Shown: positions 7,455 through 14,423, counted from the stretch's first letter. The stretch is DNA of 33,758 nt from Pokkaliibacter sp. MBI-7 (GCF_029846635.1 NZ_JARVTG010000004.1:1-33758); one strand, 5' to 3'. Notes: a model not told the origin generated them from the sequence alone. Program-made: numbers and translations.

Positions 7455-8152
7455 TGAAAGTAGCTGTGATCAACTTTTCCGGTAACGTCGGCAAATCAAT
7501 GGTTGCCAAACATCTGATATTGCCGCGCTTGAAAGGCGCTGAACTGTTCAGCGTGGAATCCATTAACTCGGACGAGGGCGACGGTGATTCCATGCGCGGA
7601 AAACAGTTCGGCCAACTGCAAGAGGAATTGCTGCTGTCGGATAATCCGGCGGTGGTCGATGTGGGTTCCTCGAACGTCGAAGACTTCATGAAACTGATGC
7701 AAATGTTTCGCGGCTCGCACGAGGATTTTGATTTATTTGTGGTCCCGGTGGTGAAAGAGGCGAAACAGGTTCGAGATACCATCGCGACAATTCAGGCGTT
7801 GGCAACTATGGGCGTGCCCGCTAAAAAAATTCGCGTGGTGTTCAACAAGCTGGAAACTGACGAAACGGTCGAGGATGCGTTTTATCCCCTGGTCGCGTTC
7901 CACGAGGACACAAAGGCGTTCACCTACAAGCCGAAGGCCGCGATTTACTACAGCGAGCTTTATCAAAAGCTGCGCGCGTACAAAATCGGAGTGCATGACC
8001 TGATGGCCGACCAGACGGACTACAAGGCGAAACTTCGCGAAGCGAAGTCGCCGGACGAAAAGGCCGATGCCGTGGCGTTTATCTCGATGCGCCGCCTCGC
8101 CGCCTCTGCGCAAGAAAACCTCGATGCGGTCTATGCCGCTGCGATGCGCTAG
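7454..8152 (+). CDS. stbB: StbB ParA/MinD-like ATPase
   Basis: A 232-residue protein beginning MKVAVINFSGNVGKSMVAKH, a deviant Walker A motif (residues 8-16, GNVGKS) of the ParA/MinD superfamily but with the lysine spacing of a divergent member. A Walker B-like strand, AVVDVGSSN, follows. In R388 StbB acts with StbA in plasmid positioning and is needed for conjugation. Translationally coupled to stbA (TAATG). It differs from typical ParA in lacking the signature KGGxGKT form. Confidence 0.88.
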   Translation: MKVAVINFSGNVGKSMVAKHLILPRLKGAELFSVESINSDEGDGDSMRGKQFGQLQEELLLSDNPAVVDVGSSNVEDFMKLMQMFRGSHEDFDLFVVPVVKEAKQVRDTIATIQALATMGVPAKKIRVVFNKLETDETVEDAFYPLVAFHEDTKAFTYKPKAAIYYSELYQKLRAYKIGVHDLMADQTDYKAKLREAKSPDEKADAVAFISMRRLAASAQENLDAVYAAAMR

Positions 8153-8162
8153 GGGGTGATCT

Positions 8163-8546
8163 ATGGCCGGGCCGCAAACAGCACGCGAGGCACTGATAGC
8201 CGAGCTTATCGGTGATGTAGACGCCCTGATCGGCCGGGCCGAGGGCCTGCATACCGCCCTGCCCGCCGCTGCCGACAAGGCGGCGGCGCGGGTGGAGGGA
8301 GCGGGCCGGACTGCCGCCGATGATATTACCGAAGCCGCGACCAGGTTGCGCCGGGAGCTAACCGCCGAAGGCGAAACGCTGCTCAAGGGGCTACAGGGCG
8401 CGACACAAGAGGCGCAGAGAGCGGCGCGGGTGGTTGACCAGTCTGCCCGTCGCTTCGCTCTGATGGCTCTCTTGCTAGGGCTGGCCGGGGGCGTCCTTGG
8501 TGGATGCCTTGCCGGGTTTGCTCTGGCGCAACACCTGCTAGGGTAA
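8163..8546 (+). CDS. stbC: StbC-like membrane-anchored protein
   Basis: A 127-residue third gene of the stb operon, starting 10 bases after the stbB stop. The first 95 residues are alanine/arginine/glutamate-rich and likely helical. The C-terminus is one hydrophobic glycine-rich span (ALMALLLGLAGGVLGGCLAGF). The call rests mainly on position. R388 StbC has no established function. A terminator follows directly. Confidence 0.65.
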   Translation: MAGPQTAREALIAELIGDVDALIGRAEGLHTALPAAADKAAARVEGAGRTAADDITEAATRLRRELTAEGETLLKGLQGATQEAQRAARVVDQSARRFALMALLLGLAGGVLGGCLAGFALAQHLLG

Positions 8547-8550
8547 AACA

Positions 8551-8580
8551 AGGGCGGTCTTGCCGGGCCGCCCTTTTCTT
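8551..8580 (+). terminator. Terminator of the stb operon
   Basis: The stem AGGGCGG (8551-8557) / CCGCCCT (8568-8574) is followed by TTTTCTT, four bases after the stbC stop. Confidence 0.85.
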
Positions 8581-8592
8581 GCGCCCTGAGCG

Positions 8593-8649
8593 TGGATTGC
8601 ACATTCCAAGGATTGCGCAATCCATACTTGTTTGGATTGTGCAATCCAA
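8593..8649 (+). promoter_or_regulatory. Three operator-like palindromes upstream of the SprT-like gene
   Basis: The palindromes are TGGATTGCACATTCCA (8593-8608, imperfect), AGGATTGCGCAATCCA (8609-8624) and TTGGATTGTGCAATCCAA (8632-8649). The first two repeat, with two base changes, a block inside stbA (7225-7256). The third also occurs at 22615-22630. They end 10 bases before the downstream ATG, so a bound protein would block transcription or translation. The binding protein is unknown. Confidence 0.65.
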
Positions 8650-8659
8650 TGGGGGTTTT

Positions 8660-9418
8660 ATGTCACTACCAACGACCGAGGTTTACTCGGAACTTCAAGA
8701 GGCGTTCGAGCACTTCAACGCCGCGCTTTTCGATGGGGTCTTGCCGCCCTGCCTGATTACCTTGCAGCGCGAGCGCCGCACGTTCGGCTACTTCTCGCGA
8801 AACCGTTTCATCCAGCGGGCCAGCCGCGAGCAAGTCGATGAAATCGCGATGAACCCGTCATACTTTGGCATCCGGTCGATAGCGGAAACGCTATCGACGC
8901 TCGTGCATGAAATGGTGCATCAATGGCAGTTCCACCACGGCCAGCCGGGACGCCGTGGATACCACAACAAAGAATGGGCCGTGAGAATGGAAGCCGTGGG
9001 CCTCATGCCAAGCGACACAGGCGAGCCGGGGGGCAAGCGGGTCGGCGAGCGCATGACGCATTACGTGATCGAGGGCGGTGCGTTTGATCGGGCGTGCGCG
9101 GAGCTGCTGACGCGCGAGTTTTCGCTGTCGTGGCTTGACCGCTTCCCGCCGGAACGTCCGAAGCCTCGCCCCGTCGCCCTCGGGGGCGATGGTGGCGATG
9201 GCGAGGACGGCGACGAGGATGAAGGGGGCGAGGACCTGGGCGGCCTCGATGAGCTGGCCGGGCTGGTCGAGCTGCCGCCGGAGGTGCCGCCGAACCGCTC
9301 GAACCGAAACAAATACCGCTGCCCGTCGTGTCGGGTGCAGGTGTGGGGTAAGCCGGGGCTTCGATTGATGTGCGGGGGCGATGAGTGCGAGGGGGTCGCT
9401 TTTGAAGTGGTTGAATGA
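8660..9418 (+). CDS. SprT-like zinc metallopeptidase-domain protein
   Basis: A 252-residue protein; the ATG at 8660 follows a G-rich ribosome binding site. The SprT-like domain (about residues 5-150) carries the metalloprotease motif HEMVHQW (H83, E84, H87). A linker rich in Gly/Asp/Glu (about 175-205) follows. A C-terminal zinc ribbon has the form YRCPSCRVQVW...MCGGDEC. This architecture resembles SprT/Spartan proteins, which in eukaryotes cleave DNA-protein crosslinks; bacterial plasmid homologues are uncharacterised. R388 carries a comparable gene after stb. Position in the leading region suggests a role with incoming DNA, perhaps removal of a relaxase-DNA adduct; that is speculation. Confidence 0.85.
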   Translation: MSLPTTEVYSELQEAFEHFNAALFDGVLPPCLITLQRERRTFGYFSRNRFIQRASREQVDEIAMNPSYFGIRSIAETLSTLVHEMVHQWQFHHGQPGRRGYHNKEWAVRMEAVGLMPSDTGEPGGKRVGERMTHYVIEGGAFDRACAELLTREFSLSWLDRFPPERPKPRPVALGGDGGDGEDGDEDEGGEDLGGLDELAGLVELPPEVPPNRSNRNKYRCPSCRVQVWGKPGLRLMCGGDECEGVAFEVVE

Positions 9419-9443
9419 AAAGGCGGGCACTTTGCCCGCCTTT
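9419..9443. terminator. Bidirectional terminator
   Basis: AAAGGCGGGCA (9419-9429) / TGCCCGCCTTT (9433-9443) forms an 11-bp stem with a three-base loop and A/T tracts at both ends. It sits between the convergent SprT-like and KfrB-like genes. Confidence 0.85.
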
Positions 9444-9445
9444 GA

Positions 9446-9994
9446 TTATCTCTCTCGCTCTGGCTGTTTGGTCGCCTTCTGCGCTTCGTGCTGTCGCTGC
9501 TGCTCCCGTCCGGCCTCCCTGCCCGTCTCCCGGCTTGCCTCGCGCACTAGACCGGCCTGTCCGTGCGGATAGCGGATCTCCACGTCCTTGCCCGCTTCCA
9601 CCTTTGCACCGCTCAAAGCCTGGCGGTCGTGCGCGACCAGGTGGCCGGGTTTGTCCTTCTGCTCCTGGAGCGCGTGCCGGTCGTTCATGCTGACAACGCG
9701 CCCGGTGTAGGTCTTTCCGGGTTCGGCGTAGGCCAGTGCCACGCCGGGGCCTGCCTCTTTCCGGGCCAGATCGCGCAGCCGTTCGCCGTCTTCGCGTCCG
9801 GTGCTCAAGTGGACGCTGCGCTCTAACGCCTTCGCGAGTTCGTCCCGCTGGCTCTCCGGCAGCGTCTTTTTCAGTTCGTCCACGCGCTCAACAATCCGCG
9901 TCGCCATGCCTAAATCGCGCCGCCAGTCGATAGACTGCCCGCGTGTTTCTTCGCGCTCGATGCGGCGCACTACTTCGTCAAAATCTTTGCTCAT
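9446..9994 (-). CDS. KfrB-like domain protein, unknown function
   Basis: A 182-residue protein. The start chosen is the ATG at 9994, behind CAGGAG; a TTG 18 bases upstream is less likely. The N-terminal 90 residues are charged and helical. Residues about 90-155 form a KfrB-like beta domain (YAEPGKTYTGRVV...DRHALQE...LVAHDRQAL...DVEIRYPHG), and the tail is Gln/Arg/Glu-rich. The same domain and tail are fused to the Fic toxin at 12641-13576. KfrB-type domains occur in plasmid proteins of IncP and related groups. Last gene of the operon from the promoter at 10866-10916. Confidence 0.75.
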   Translation of the reverse strand: MSKDFDEVVRRIEREETRGQSIDWRRDLGMATRIVERVDELKKTLPESQRDELAKALERSVHLSTGREDGERLRDLARKEAGPGVALAYAEPGKTYTGRVVSMNDRHALQEQKDKPGHLVAHDRQALSGAKVEAGKDVEIRYPHGQAGLVREASRETGREAGREQQRQHEAQKATKQPERER

Positions 9995-10048
9995 GTATTG
10001 GTGCTCCTGCAAAGCGGGGGCCGGTGCCCCCGCTGCTCTGATTGATGG

Positions 10049-10459
10049 TTAGAAAGCGGTTCTTACTCGCTCGTCCTGAAATATCCCGATCACCTCGCCG
10101 GTCGCGCAGTGCCGGACCTGCAAGCAAATCTCGGGGGCGTTCGCGTCCGGGGTGAGCTGCAAGACCTCGGCAACACCGCCGGGGTATGTCGCCTTGCGCG
10201 CGGTGTCGATCCGCTGGCCGACCAGTCGAGCGCCGTAGGCGCTGACCAGCTCCCCGGCGGAGCCGCTGAAAGCGGAAACGCCGGGGCGGTCGTCGGGCTG
10301 CTCCTGCTCGTCGTCCTCAAGCTGGAAGGTGTGCGAATGCCCCGCCGGGCATGTGCCCTGCCACGGGGTTTCCGGGGTGTCAGTGTCTTGCGGAACGGGT
10401 GCGCCGCAAATGGGACAAAGCGGGCGCATCAGATCGGGGGTGTAGGTGTAAATCGTCAT
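10049..10459 (-). CDS. Zinc-ribbon-type hypothetical protein of the leading region
   Basis: A 136-residue protein starting ATG at 10459 behind GGAGGG. The N-terminus has a CPICG...CPAGHSH pattern that could bind zinc. An acidic stretch (LEDDEQEQPDD) and a C-terminal mixed region (ARLVGQRIDTARKATYPGGVAEVLQL) follow. No family recognised. Second gene of a three-gene operon whose first gene starts at 10783. GC-rich and codon-typical of its neighbours. Confidence 0.72.
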   Translation of the reverse strand: MTIYTYTPDLMRPLCPICGAPVPQDTDTPETPWQGTCPAGHSHTFQLEDDEQEQPDDRPGVSAFSGSAGELVSAYGARLVGQRIDTARKATYPGGVAEVLQLTPDANAPEICLQVRHCATGEVIGIFQDERVRTAF

Positions 10460-10513
10460 GGTGTCCCTCCTTGGGTTGCAAGGGCGGCGTGTCGCCCTTG
10501 CTCCCGTCCGTGG

Positions 10514-10783
10514 TTAGATGTTCGCGGCGGTCTGAACCGCCATTGCGGCGAAGATAGCGGCAGCGTTAGGGCAACCGAACTCGGCCACGACTTCGAGGCG
10601 TTCGGACAGCTCGGGGTCGTCGCACGGCTTCCGGCGGCCAATGACTCGATAGTCAACGCGGCTGCTCGGGGTCTGGTGCGGCAGGGTGACGGTGGTTTCC
10701 TGCACGTAGAACGACGCACTGCTGAAATTGCGCAGGTCTTCGGCTTCGGTGACAAGGATGCTTGCGCGGGTTTGGTTTGACAT
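10514..10783 (-). CDS. Small hypothetical protein, first gene behind a leading-region promoter
   Basis: An 89-residue protein (MSNQTRASILVTEAEDLRNF...) starting ATG at 10783 behind GCAGGAGA. It is soluble with no visible motif. It is the first gene after the shared leader CTCCTGCAAGGGTTTGGA (sense strand reads in reverse) and the promoter at 10866-10916. Function unknown. Conservation of the leader with other leading-region operons supports it as a real gene. Confidence 0.7.
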   Translation of the reverse strand: MSNQTRASILVTEAEDLRNFSSASFYVQETTVTLPHQTPSSRVDYRVIGRRKPCDDPELSERLEVVAEFGCPNAAAIFAAMAVQTAANI

Positions 10784-10865
10784 TTCTGTATCTCCTGCAA
10801 GGGTTTGGAGCCGGAGCGGTTGCCGCCGCTTGGGTCCGGCATCGGTGAGCCGGATTGCTCAACCG

Positions 10866-10916
10866 ATGATGCAATTATAATGCAAAATGCCGCCTTGCGT
10901 CAATACTTGTCAATAG
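10866..10916 (-). promoter_or_regulatory. Leading-region promoter 1 with StbA-type and -35 repeats
   Basis: On the minus strand, -35 TTGACG (10903-10898), an 18-bp spacer and -10 TATAAT (10879-10874). Two StbA-type sites (ATGATGCAA 10866-10874, ATAATGCAA 10877-10885) overlap the -10 at 11-bp spacing. A 10-bp phased pair, CGTCAATAC (10898-10906) and TGTCAATAG (10908-10916), overlaps the -35. It drives the 10783, 10459 and 9994 genes. Confidence 0.8.
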
Positions 10917-10947
10917 AAAATCAACAAGTATTAACGCGGGGTTTGGA

Positions 10948-11592
10948 TTAGAAGCCGAACGCCATTTGCCCGGCTGAGTCCTCATAAGTCAGGTCGGCGG
11001 GGGTCAATGGCTCAAGCTCGGCCAGCCACGGGCGCGGCTCGGCCTGCTCTCGGAACCGGCGCGAGTCCGGGGCGATAACCTTTCGCCCGTCGCTCTGGAT
11101 GAATGCCGCAAGAATGCCCTCGGCGGCTTCGTTAACGGTATAACCGAACGGCAACGGGAAAAAGTGCGAGCGGTAGCCGGTTTCGCTGATAAAGGGCGCA
11201 TCGAGGTCAACGGCGTGAAAGCTGAAATGCTGCATCCCGCCGAAGTCGGTACGGTACTCTACCACGGCCCTGATACCTTCAACTGTGATCAGAAACTCGC
11301 CGGACTGCCCCCAACGGGGGGCAGTGCCAGGCACGGCGGCGCAATGCCGCTCGATCACGTATCCGGCGGAACTGTCCCGATCTGCTCGGCAACCGAACAG
11401 GGTGCCACCGTTGAGCTTCCAGACAATCGCCTCGGCCCATTCCTGAGCGGTGCGGGCTTTGGCTTCGTCTTCGGCCATAACGGCGGCGTCGAACTGGCGC
11501 GCTGTCTCAGCGGCGGCGGCCAGTAGCTCGGCGCGGCTTTCCGGCAGCTCTGCGGCGATTTCAGCGGCGCGGGTGTCGCGGTCGGTGCTCAT
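10948..11592 (-). CDS. Hypothetical protein of the leading region
   Basis: A 214-residue protein. The chosen start is the ATG at 11592 (MSTDRDTRAAEI), with GGAGG eight bases upstream; its upstream neighbour ends at 11607. The N-terminal half is alanine/glutamate-rich and helical (about residues 5-60). The C-terminal half is mixed, with aromatic segments (YRSHFFPLPFGYTVNEAA). No catalytic motif or transmembrane segment is seen, and no family recognised. Second gene of the two-gene operon behind promoter 2. Confidence 0.7.
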   Translation of the reverse strand: MSTDRDTRAAEIAAELPESRAELLAAAAETARQFDAAVMAEDEAKARTAQEWAEAIVWKLNGGTLFGCRADRDSSAGYVIERHCAAVPGTAPRWGQSGEFLITVEGIRAVVEYRTDFGGMQHFSFHAVDLDAPFISETGYRSHFFPLPFGYTVNEAAEGILAAFIQSDGRKVIAPDSRRFREQAEPRPWLAELEPLTPADLTYEDSAGQMAFGF

Positions 11593-11606
11593 GCCGGGGC
11601 CTCCGA

Positions 11607-11879
11607 TCAATACTCATGCGGCAGCATGGCGACGGTACGCGCCCGGTCAGCATCGGTGACAATCCAAATGCGTTGGCCGTGTGGATGATAGACAGACCAA
11701 AGGCGGCCACCGTCAGCGAGGGCGGTTTCGTTACCGGCTTTGTGGCTTTCGTCCACGTCGCCCCAATCACCCGAAGCGTGCCGCTCGATGTAGGGGCCTA
11801 GATCAAGGTGAGTGTGCTTGCACAGCTCGACCACGCCGATAGTCGCGAACATCTGACCAAGGGAAAATTTACGGTTCAT
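11607..11879 (-). CDS. Small conserved plasmid protein (GDWGD motif), unknown
   Basis: A 90-residue protein from the ATG at 11879, behind CAGGAG; longer readings run into promoter sequence. The pattern SLGQMFATIGVVEL...RHASGDWGDVDESHKAGNE...RLWSVYH...IWIVTDADR belongs to a short protein family I recognise as widespread on plasmids and integrated elements. Database names for it vary and no function is established. First gene behind promoter 2. Confidence 0.78.
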   Translation of the reverse strand: MNRKFSLGQMFATIGVVELCKHTHLDLGPYIERHASGDWGDVDESHKAGNETALADGGRLWSVYHPHGQRIWIVTDADRARTVAMLPHEY

Positions 11880-11939
11880 GTTTGTAGCTCCTGCGGTTGT
11901 TTTGCCGGGGCGGTTGCCGCCGCTTGTCCGGCTCTTGTG

Positions 11940-12030
11940 GTGCATCATTCGTGCTATACTGCTGCACTTGTGATGCGTTGATAATGCAATGATGATGCAA
12001 AAAAGGGTTGCTGTCAATAGTCGTCAACAC
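11940..12030 (-). promoter_or_regulatory. Leading-region promoter 2 with StbA-type and -35 repeats
   Basis: Minus strand -35 TTGACA (12017-12012), a 17-bp spacer and -10 CATCAT (11994-11989). Three StbA-type sites at 11-bp spacing (11970-11978 degenerate, 11981-11989, 11992-12000), plus one in the opposite orientation (11940-11948). The -35 repeats are TGTCAATAG (12012-12020) and CGTCAACAC (12022-12030). Confidence 0.75.
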
Positions 12031-12063
12031 TTAAAAATAAAATATTGACGAGCGAGCCGGAGC

Positions 12064-12573
12064 GGGCTTGCTTGGATTTCCGAGGGAGGGAAGCGGGCGG
12101 CGGCCGGAGGCCGACGAAACGGGCGCGTCAGCGCCCTGGTAAACATGCAGCGACCGCAAGCGGTCGCTTCTGTGTCCGTCCCTGGACCGGAGCAAAAGCC
12201 GGGGTTTTATGGGTTTGCTCGTCATTCGTCGGTCGGTCGCGGTAAGCCCTCTCGACCTGGAGGACTGGCGCGATCAAGGGGACCGTGGAATACCGGAGGG
12301 CGCGCAGCGCACGAGGATATGCCGCGAAAGCCCCTTGATCGTACAAGCCAGGCCGGAGGGTAGAGAACAAGGGCGGCGCTGAACGACTGATGAATGACTA
12401 ACCCATATACCACAGCGGAGGGCCGCAAGCGGAGCGCGCAGCGCCGAAGGCGCGAAGGGGTGAGGGATCGTTACCCGAAGGGCCGAGACGCGGAGGGAGC
12501 GAGGAACGAGCGGACGCCGTGGCTTGGTCGCGAAGCGATAGAGCCCGGCCCGGAGCGAAGCGCAGGGACACCC
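12064..12573. repeat. Approximately 510-bp non-coding direct repeat, copy 1
   Basis: Nearly matches 17173-17677. The first about 94 bases and the last about 159 bases appear identical by eye, while the middle has diverged patches. It contains many hairpins, including GGGCGCGTCAGCGCCC, GCGACCGCAAGCGGTCGC and a long-range stem GATCAAGGGG (12272-12281) / CCCCTTGATC (12331-12340). No credible coding frame is shared by the two copies. It lies directly upstream of promoter 2 and downstream of the fic gene. This covers most of the gap between 11879 and 12641. Confidence 0.85.
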
Positions 12574-12587
12574 GAAAGGGGGCCGGT

Positions 12588-12633
12588 ACTAGATATTGTG
12601 TTTTATCAGCTGCTCCGGACCACTATATCTAGT
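12588..12633. repeat. 46-bp inverted-repeat element after fic
   Basis: ACTAGATATTGTG (12588-12600) and CACTATATCTAGT (12621-12633) are inverted with one mismatch around a 20-base loop. A nested hairpin, CACTA-GATA-TAGTG, lies in the right arm. It begins just beyond the fic stop and may act as a terminator-like structure without a T-run or as a small mobile-element remnant. Confidence 0.5.
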
Positions 12634-12640
12634 GTCCGCG

Positions 12641-13576
12641 CTACTTTTCCCGCTCGTTTGATTTCTGCCGGTTCCCGCCCTGGTGTTGTTGTTCGTGCTG
12701 TCGATCGCGCCCGGCCTCTTTGCCCCGGCCAGCGCCTCGCACAAGGCCAACGTCGCCATGCGGATAGCGGATTTCCACGTCCTTGCCCTGGAACTTCTCG
12801 CCCTCGCCGGACAGCGAACGGCGGTTATGCAAAACCATCTGCCCGGGCTGACCCTCGCGCTCCTGGACGACGTACCGCTCTGTTTCGCCGACAACGCGGC
12901 CAGAGTAGCTTTTACCTGGTTCGGCCCGCTCAAGCTGCACCTTGTCCCCGGCGGCGTGCTTGGCGATCTCTAGCGCCTTGTCGCGGTCGCGGTCGTGCAG
13001 GTTTTCCCGGATCAGGTTCGCCAGGTGCGAGGAATCCCCGTTATAGGCGTTGATTGACGCGCGGGTCATTTCGTCCCGGTCGATGCGGTCCCAGCGGATC
13101 GAGTATCCGGCGTTGTCGGCGAGCTGGCCGACGAACTCGCGCAGCGTGCGGCCGTTGCCTTCGCGAAAGGGGTGCAAGACGTTCAACTCGCCCATGTAGT
13201 GACCGGCGCGCCGGGAAAAATCGTCGGCATCGAGGCCGCGCAAGTGGCCCTCGCGGGCGAGCTGCTGCGTCAAGCCCTGGGCGGCGCGCTCGATGGCGGC
13301 GAAGTGGGCGAAACGGGTGTCGCCTTTGGAAATATCGACGTTGCGGACCTGCCCGGCCCATTCGTACACGTCGCCGAATAGGCGGGCGTGTATGGCCTTC
13401 ATGTGGTCGAGGTCGAATTTCCCCTCTACCGGGGTGCGGGCGTTCTCAATGGATCGGACGGCGGCGAAAGCCGCCTCGGTGCGGTCCAGCTCGTTTTGAT
13501 CCTTCACCCCGAGCCGGTTTTTCATGGTCCCGCTTTGCGGGTCCGTGTAGGGGTCCTTACCCTCGTATTTCGCCAT
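12641..13576 (-). CDS. Fic-domain AMPylation toxin fused to a KfrB-like domain
   Basis: A 311-residue protein. The Fic domain (about residues 30-200) has the complete active-site motif HPFREGNGRT (135-144), including the catalytic histidine and the GNGR nucleotide loop. Such enzymes transfer AMP from ATP to target proteins; bacterial FicT targets include DNA gyrase and topoisomerase IV (known for other members). A KfrB-like domain follows (about 215-282, RAEPGKSYSGRVV...DVEIRYPHG), then a Gln/Arg-rich tail. The ATG at 13576 lies 20 bases inside the antitoxin gene, so translation is coupled. It appears catalytically intact. Confidence 0.9.
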   Translation of the reverse strand: MAKYEGKDPYTDPQSGTMKNRLGVKDQNELDRTEAAFAAVRSIENARTPVEGKFDLDHMKAIHARLFGDVYEWAGQVRNVDISKGDTRFAHFAAIERAAQGLTQQLAREGHLRGLDADDFSRRAGHYMGELNVLHPFREGNGRTLREFVGQLADNAGYSIRWDRIDRDEMTRASINAYNGDSSHLANLIRENLHDRDRDKALEIAKHAAGDKVQLERAEPGKSYSGRVVGETERYVVQEREGQPGQMVLHNRRSLSGEGEKFQGKDVEIRYPHGDVGLVRGAGRGKEAGRDRQHEQQHQGGNRQKSNEREK

Positions 13577-13751
13577 GCGCCGCCCTCTGTTTCAGTCGGG
13601 CCAGGACGTCGGAAAATTCCAGCTCGCCGGCGGCGAAGCGTTCGAGGTCTTCCATCGTCTCGGTGTCCGGTTCCACGCCTTCGAGGCGCTGGCTCGCGAC
13701 GGCGTTGGAGACGTGGCGGCGGCGTTCGGCGATTTCGTGTTCGGTCAGCAT
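13557..13751 (-). CDS. VbhA/FicA-type antitoxin of the Fic toxin
   Basis: A 64-residue protein from the ATG at 13751, behind AGGAGG. It contains the class I Fic inhibitor motif S/TxxxE(G/N), here SQRLEG (S20, E24, G25), whose glutamate blocks ATP binding in the Fic active site. It starts two bases after the ardK-like stop and overlaps the toxin start by 20 bases. Size, motif and order match VbhA-VbhT and FicA-FicT modules. It probably serves as an addiction or regulatory partner. Confidence 0.85.
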   Translation of the reverse strand: MLTEHEIAERRRHVSNAVASQRLEGVEPDTETMEDLERFAAGELEFSDVLARLKQRAAHGEIRG

Positions 13752-13753
13752 GG

Positions 13754-14056
13754 TTAGCCCTCCTGTTTCTCGGCTTTCATGGCGTCGGCCTGCATCTGGC
13801 GCACCTGGGCGGCCAGCTCCGGCGGAAACCAGCCCTCGACGTGTTCCCAACCGGCGGGCACGTCGTCGGCGGCGGCCTGGACGCGAGCGACAATATCGCT
13901 CACGCGCTGGCGTGTGAGCTTGTATTCGCGTGCCACGTCGGCCTGGTCACGGCCATTCACTAGCACCTGTTCGGCAACCTCCACGCTTTTCAGCGTCAAG
14001 CGGCCTAGATGCGGCCTCAGTGCCTTAAAATCGGCCTCTGTCATTGTGTCTGTCAT
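13754..14056 (-). CDS. ardK: ArdK-like transcriptional repressor (TrfB/KorA-type helix-turn-helix)
   Basis: A 100-residue protein starting ATG at 14056, with AGGAGG eight bases upstream; an in-frame ATG at 14044 is an alternative. The helix-turn-helix lies at about residues 37-58 (RDQADVAREYKLTRQRVSDI), typical of TrfB/KorA-related regulators. A tryptophan-containing segment and a charged C-terminal helix follow. R388 ArdK is of this type and represses leading-region promoters. First gene of an operon with the Fic antitoxin and toxin. The symbol is given by family and context, not by alignment. Confidence 0.72.
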   Translation of the reverse strand: MTDTMTEADFKALRPHLGRLTLKSVEVAEQVLVNGRDQADVAREYKLTRQRVSDIVARVQAAADDVPAGWEHVEGWFPPELAAQVRQMQADAMKAEKQEG

Positions 14057-14125
14057 GGGGCGATGCCCTCCTGTGCAGAACGGGCGGGCCGGTGGCCTGC
14101 CCGTTCGGTTGATTTCCAGTTCTCA

Positions 14126-14167
14126 ATTATCGCCCGTAGCGCCGAAAATGTCAATAGTTGTCAATAG
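14126..14167 (-). promoter_or_regulatory. Promoter of the ardK-antitoxin-fic operon
   Basis: Minus strand -35 TTGACA (14154-14149), a 17-bp spacer and -10 GATAAT (14131-14126). The 10-bp phased repeat TGTCAATAG is present twice (14149-14157, 14159-14167) at the -35, as in the other four leading promoters. No StbA-type site is seen here. Confidence 0.78.
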
Positions 14168-14178
14168 TACATCAGGAG

Positions 14179-14358
14179 TTATTGACCATAGAAAAAGTAA
14201 GCCGATGCTAGGGCGATCACGCCAGCCAATAGCCCGATCTTTATTGATGCCAAAGCGGCACCGGACTTTTCTTCGTCTCTCGACCATAAAGCTATAGCTC
14301 CGAATACCAGAAAGACGATTATGACTCCGAGTGTCACGCCAACAACAAGATCACGCAT
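14179..14358 (-). CDS. Small two-span membrane protein, unknown
   Basis: A 59-residue protein starting ATG at 14358 behind GAGGTG. Hydrophobic segments lie at about 5-23 and 36-55 (VVGVTLGVIIVFLVFGAIAL; GLLAGVIALASAYFFYG), separated by a charged loop (WSRDEEKSG). Last gene of the operon starting at 15557. Function unknown. Confidence 0.6.
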   Translation of the reverse strand: MRDLVVGVTLGVIIVFLVFGAIALWSRDEEKSGAALASIKIGLLAGVIALASAYFFYGQ

Positions 14359-14423
14359 AAAGAACACCTCAATTGCTCTTGAATAAACTGTGTGCCCCGG
14401 CTGAAAACCGGGGCCGTGCTCAC

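Noticed and set aside
12326..12392. Hammerhead-ribozyme-like bits (GAAA and CTGATGA) in repeat copy 1
   Set aside because: CTGATGA is not kept in copy 2 and the expected three-helix arrangement was not found.
12588..12633. Integron attC or attI site
   Set aside because: No conserved core-site sequences or integrase gene nearby.
12064..13053. Open frames within and beside the long repeat
   Set aside because: The frames differ between the two repeat copies, are Arg/Gly/Pro-rich and lack start signals, so the repeat is taken as non-coding.
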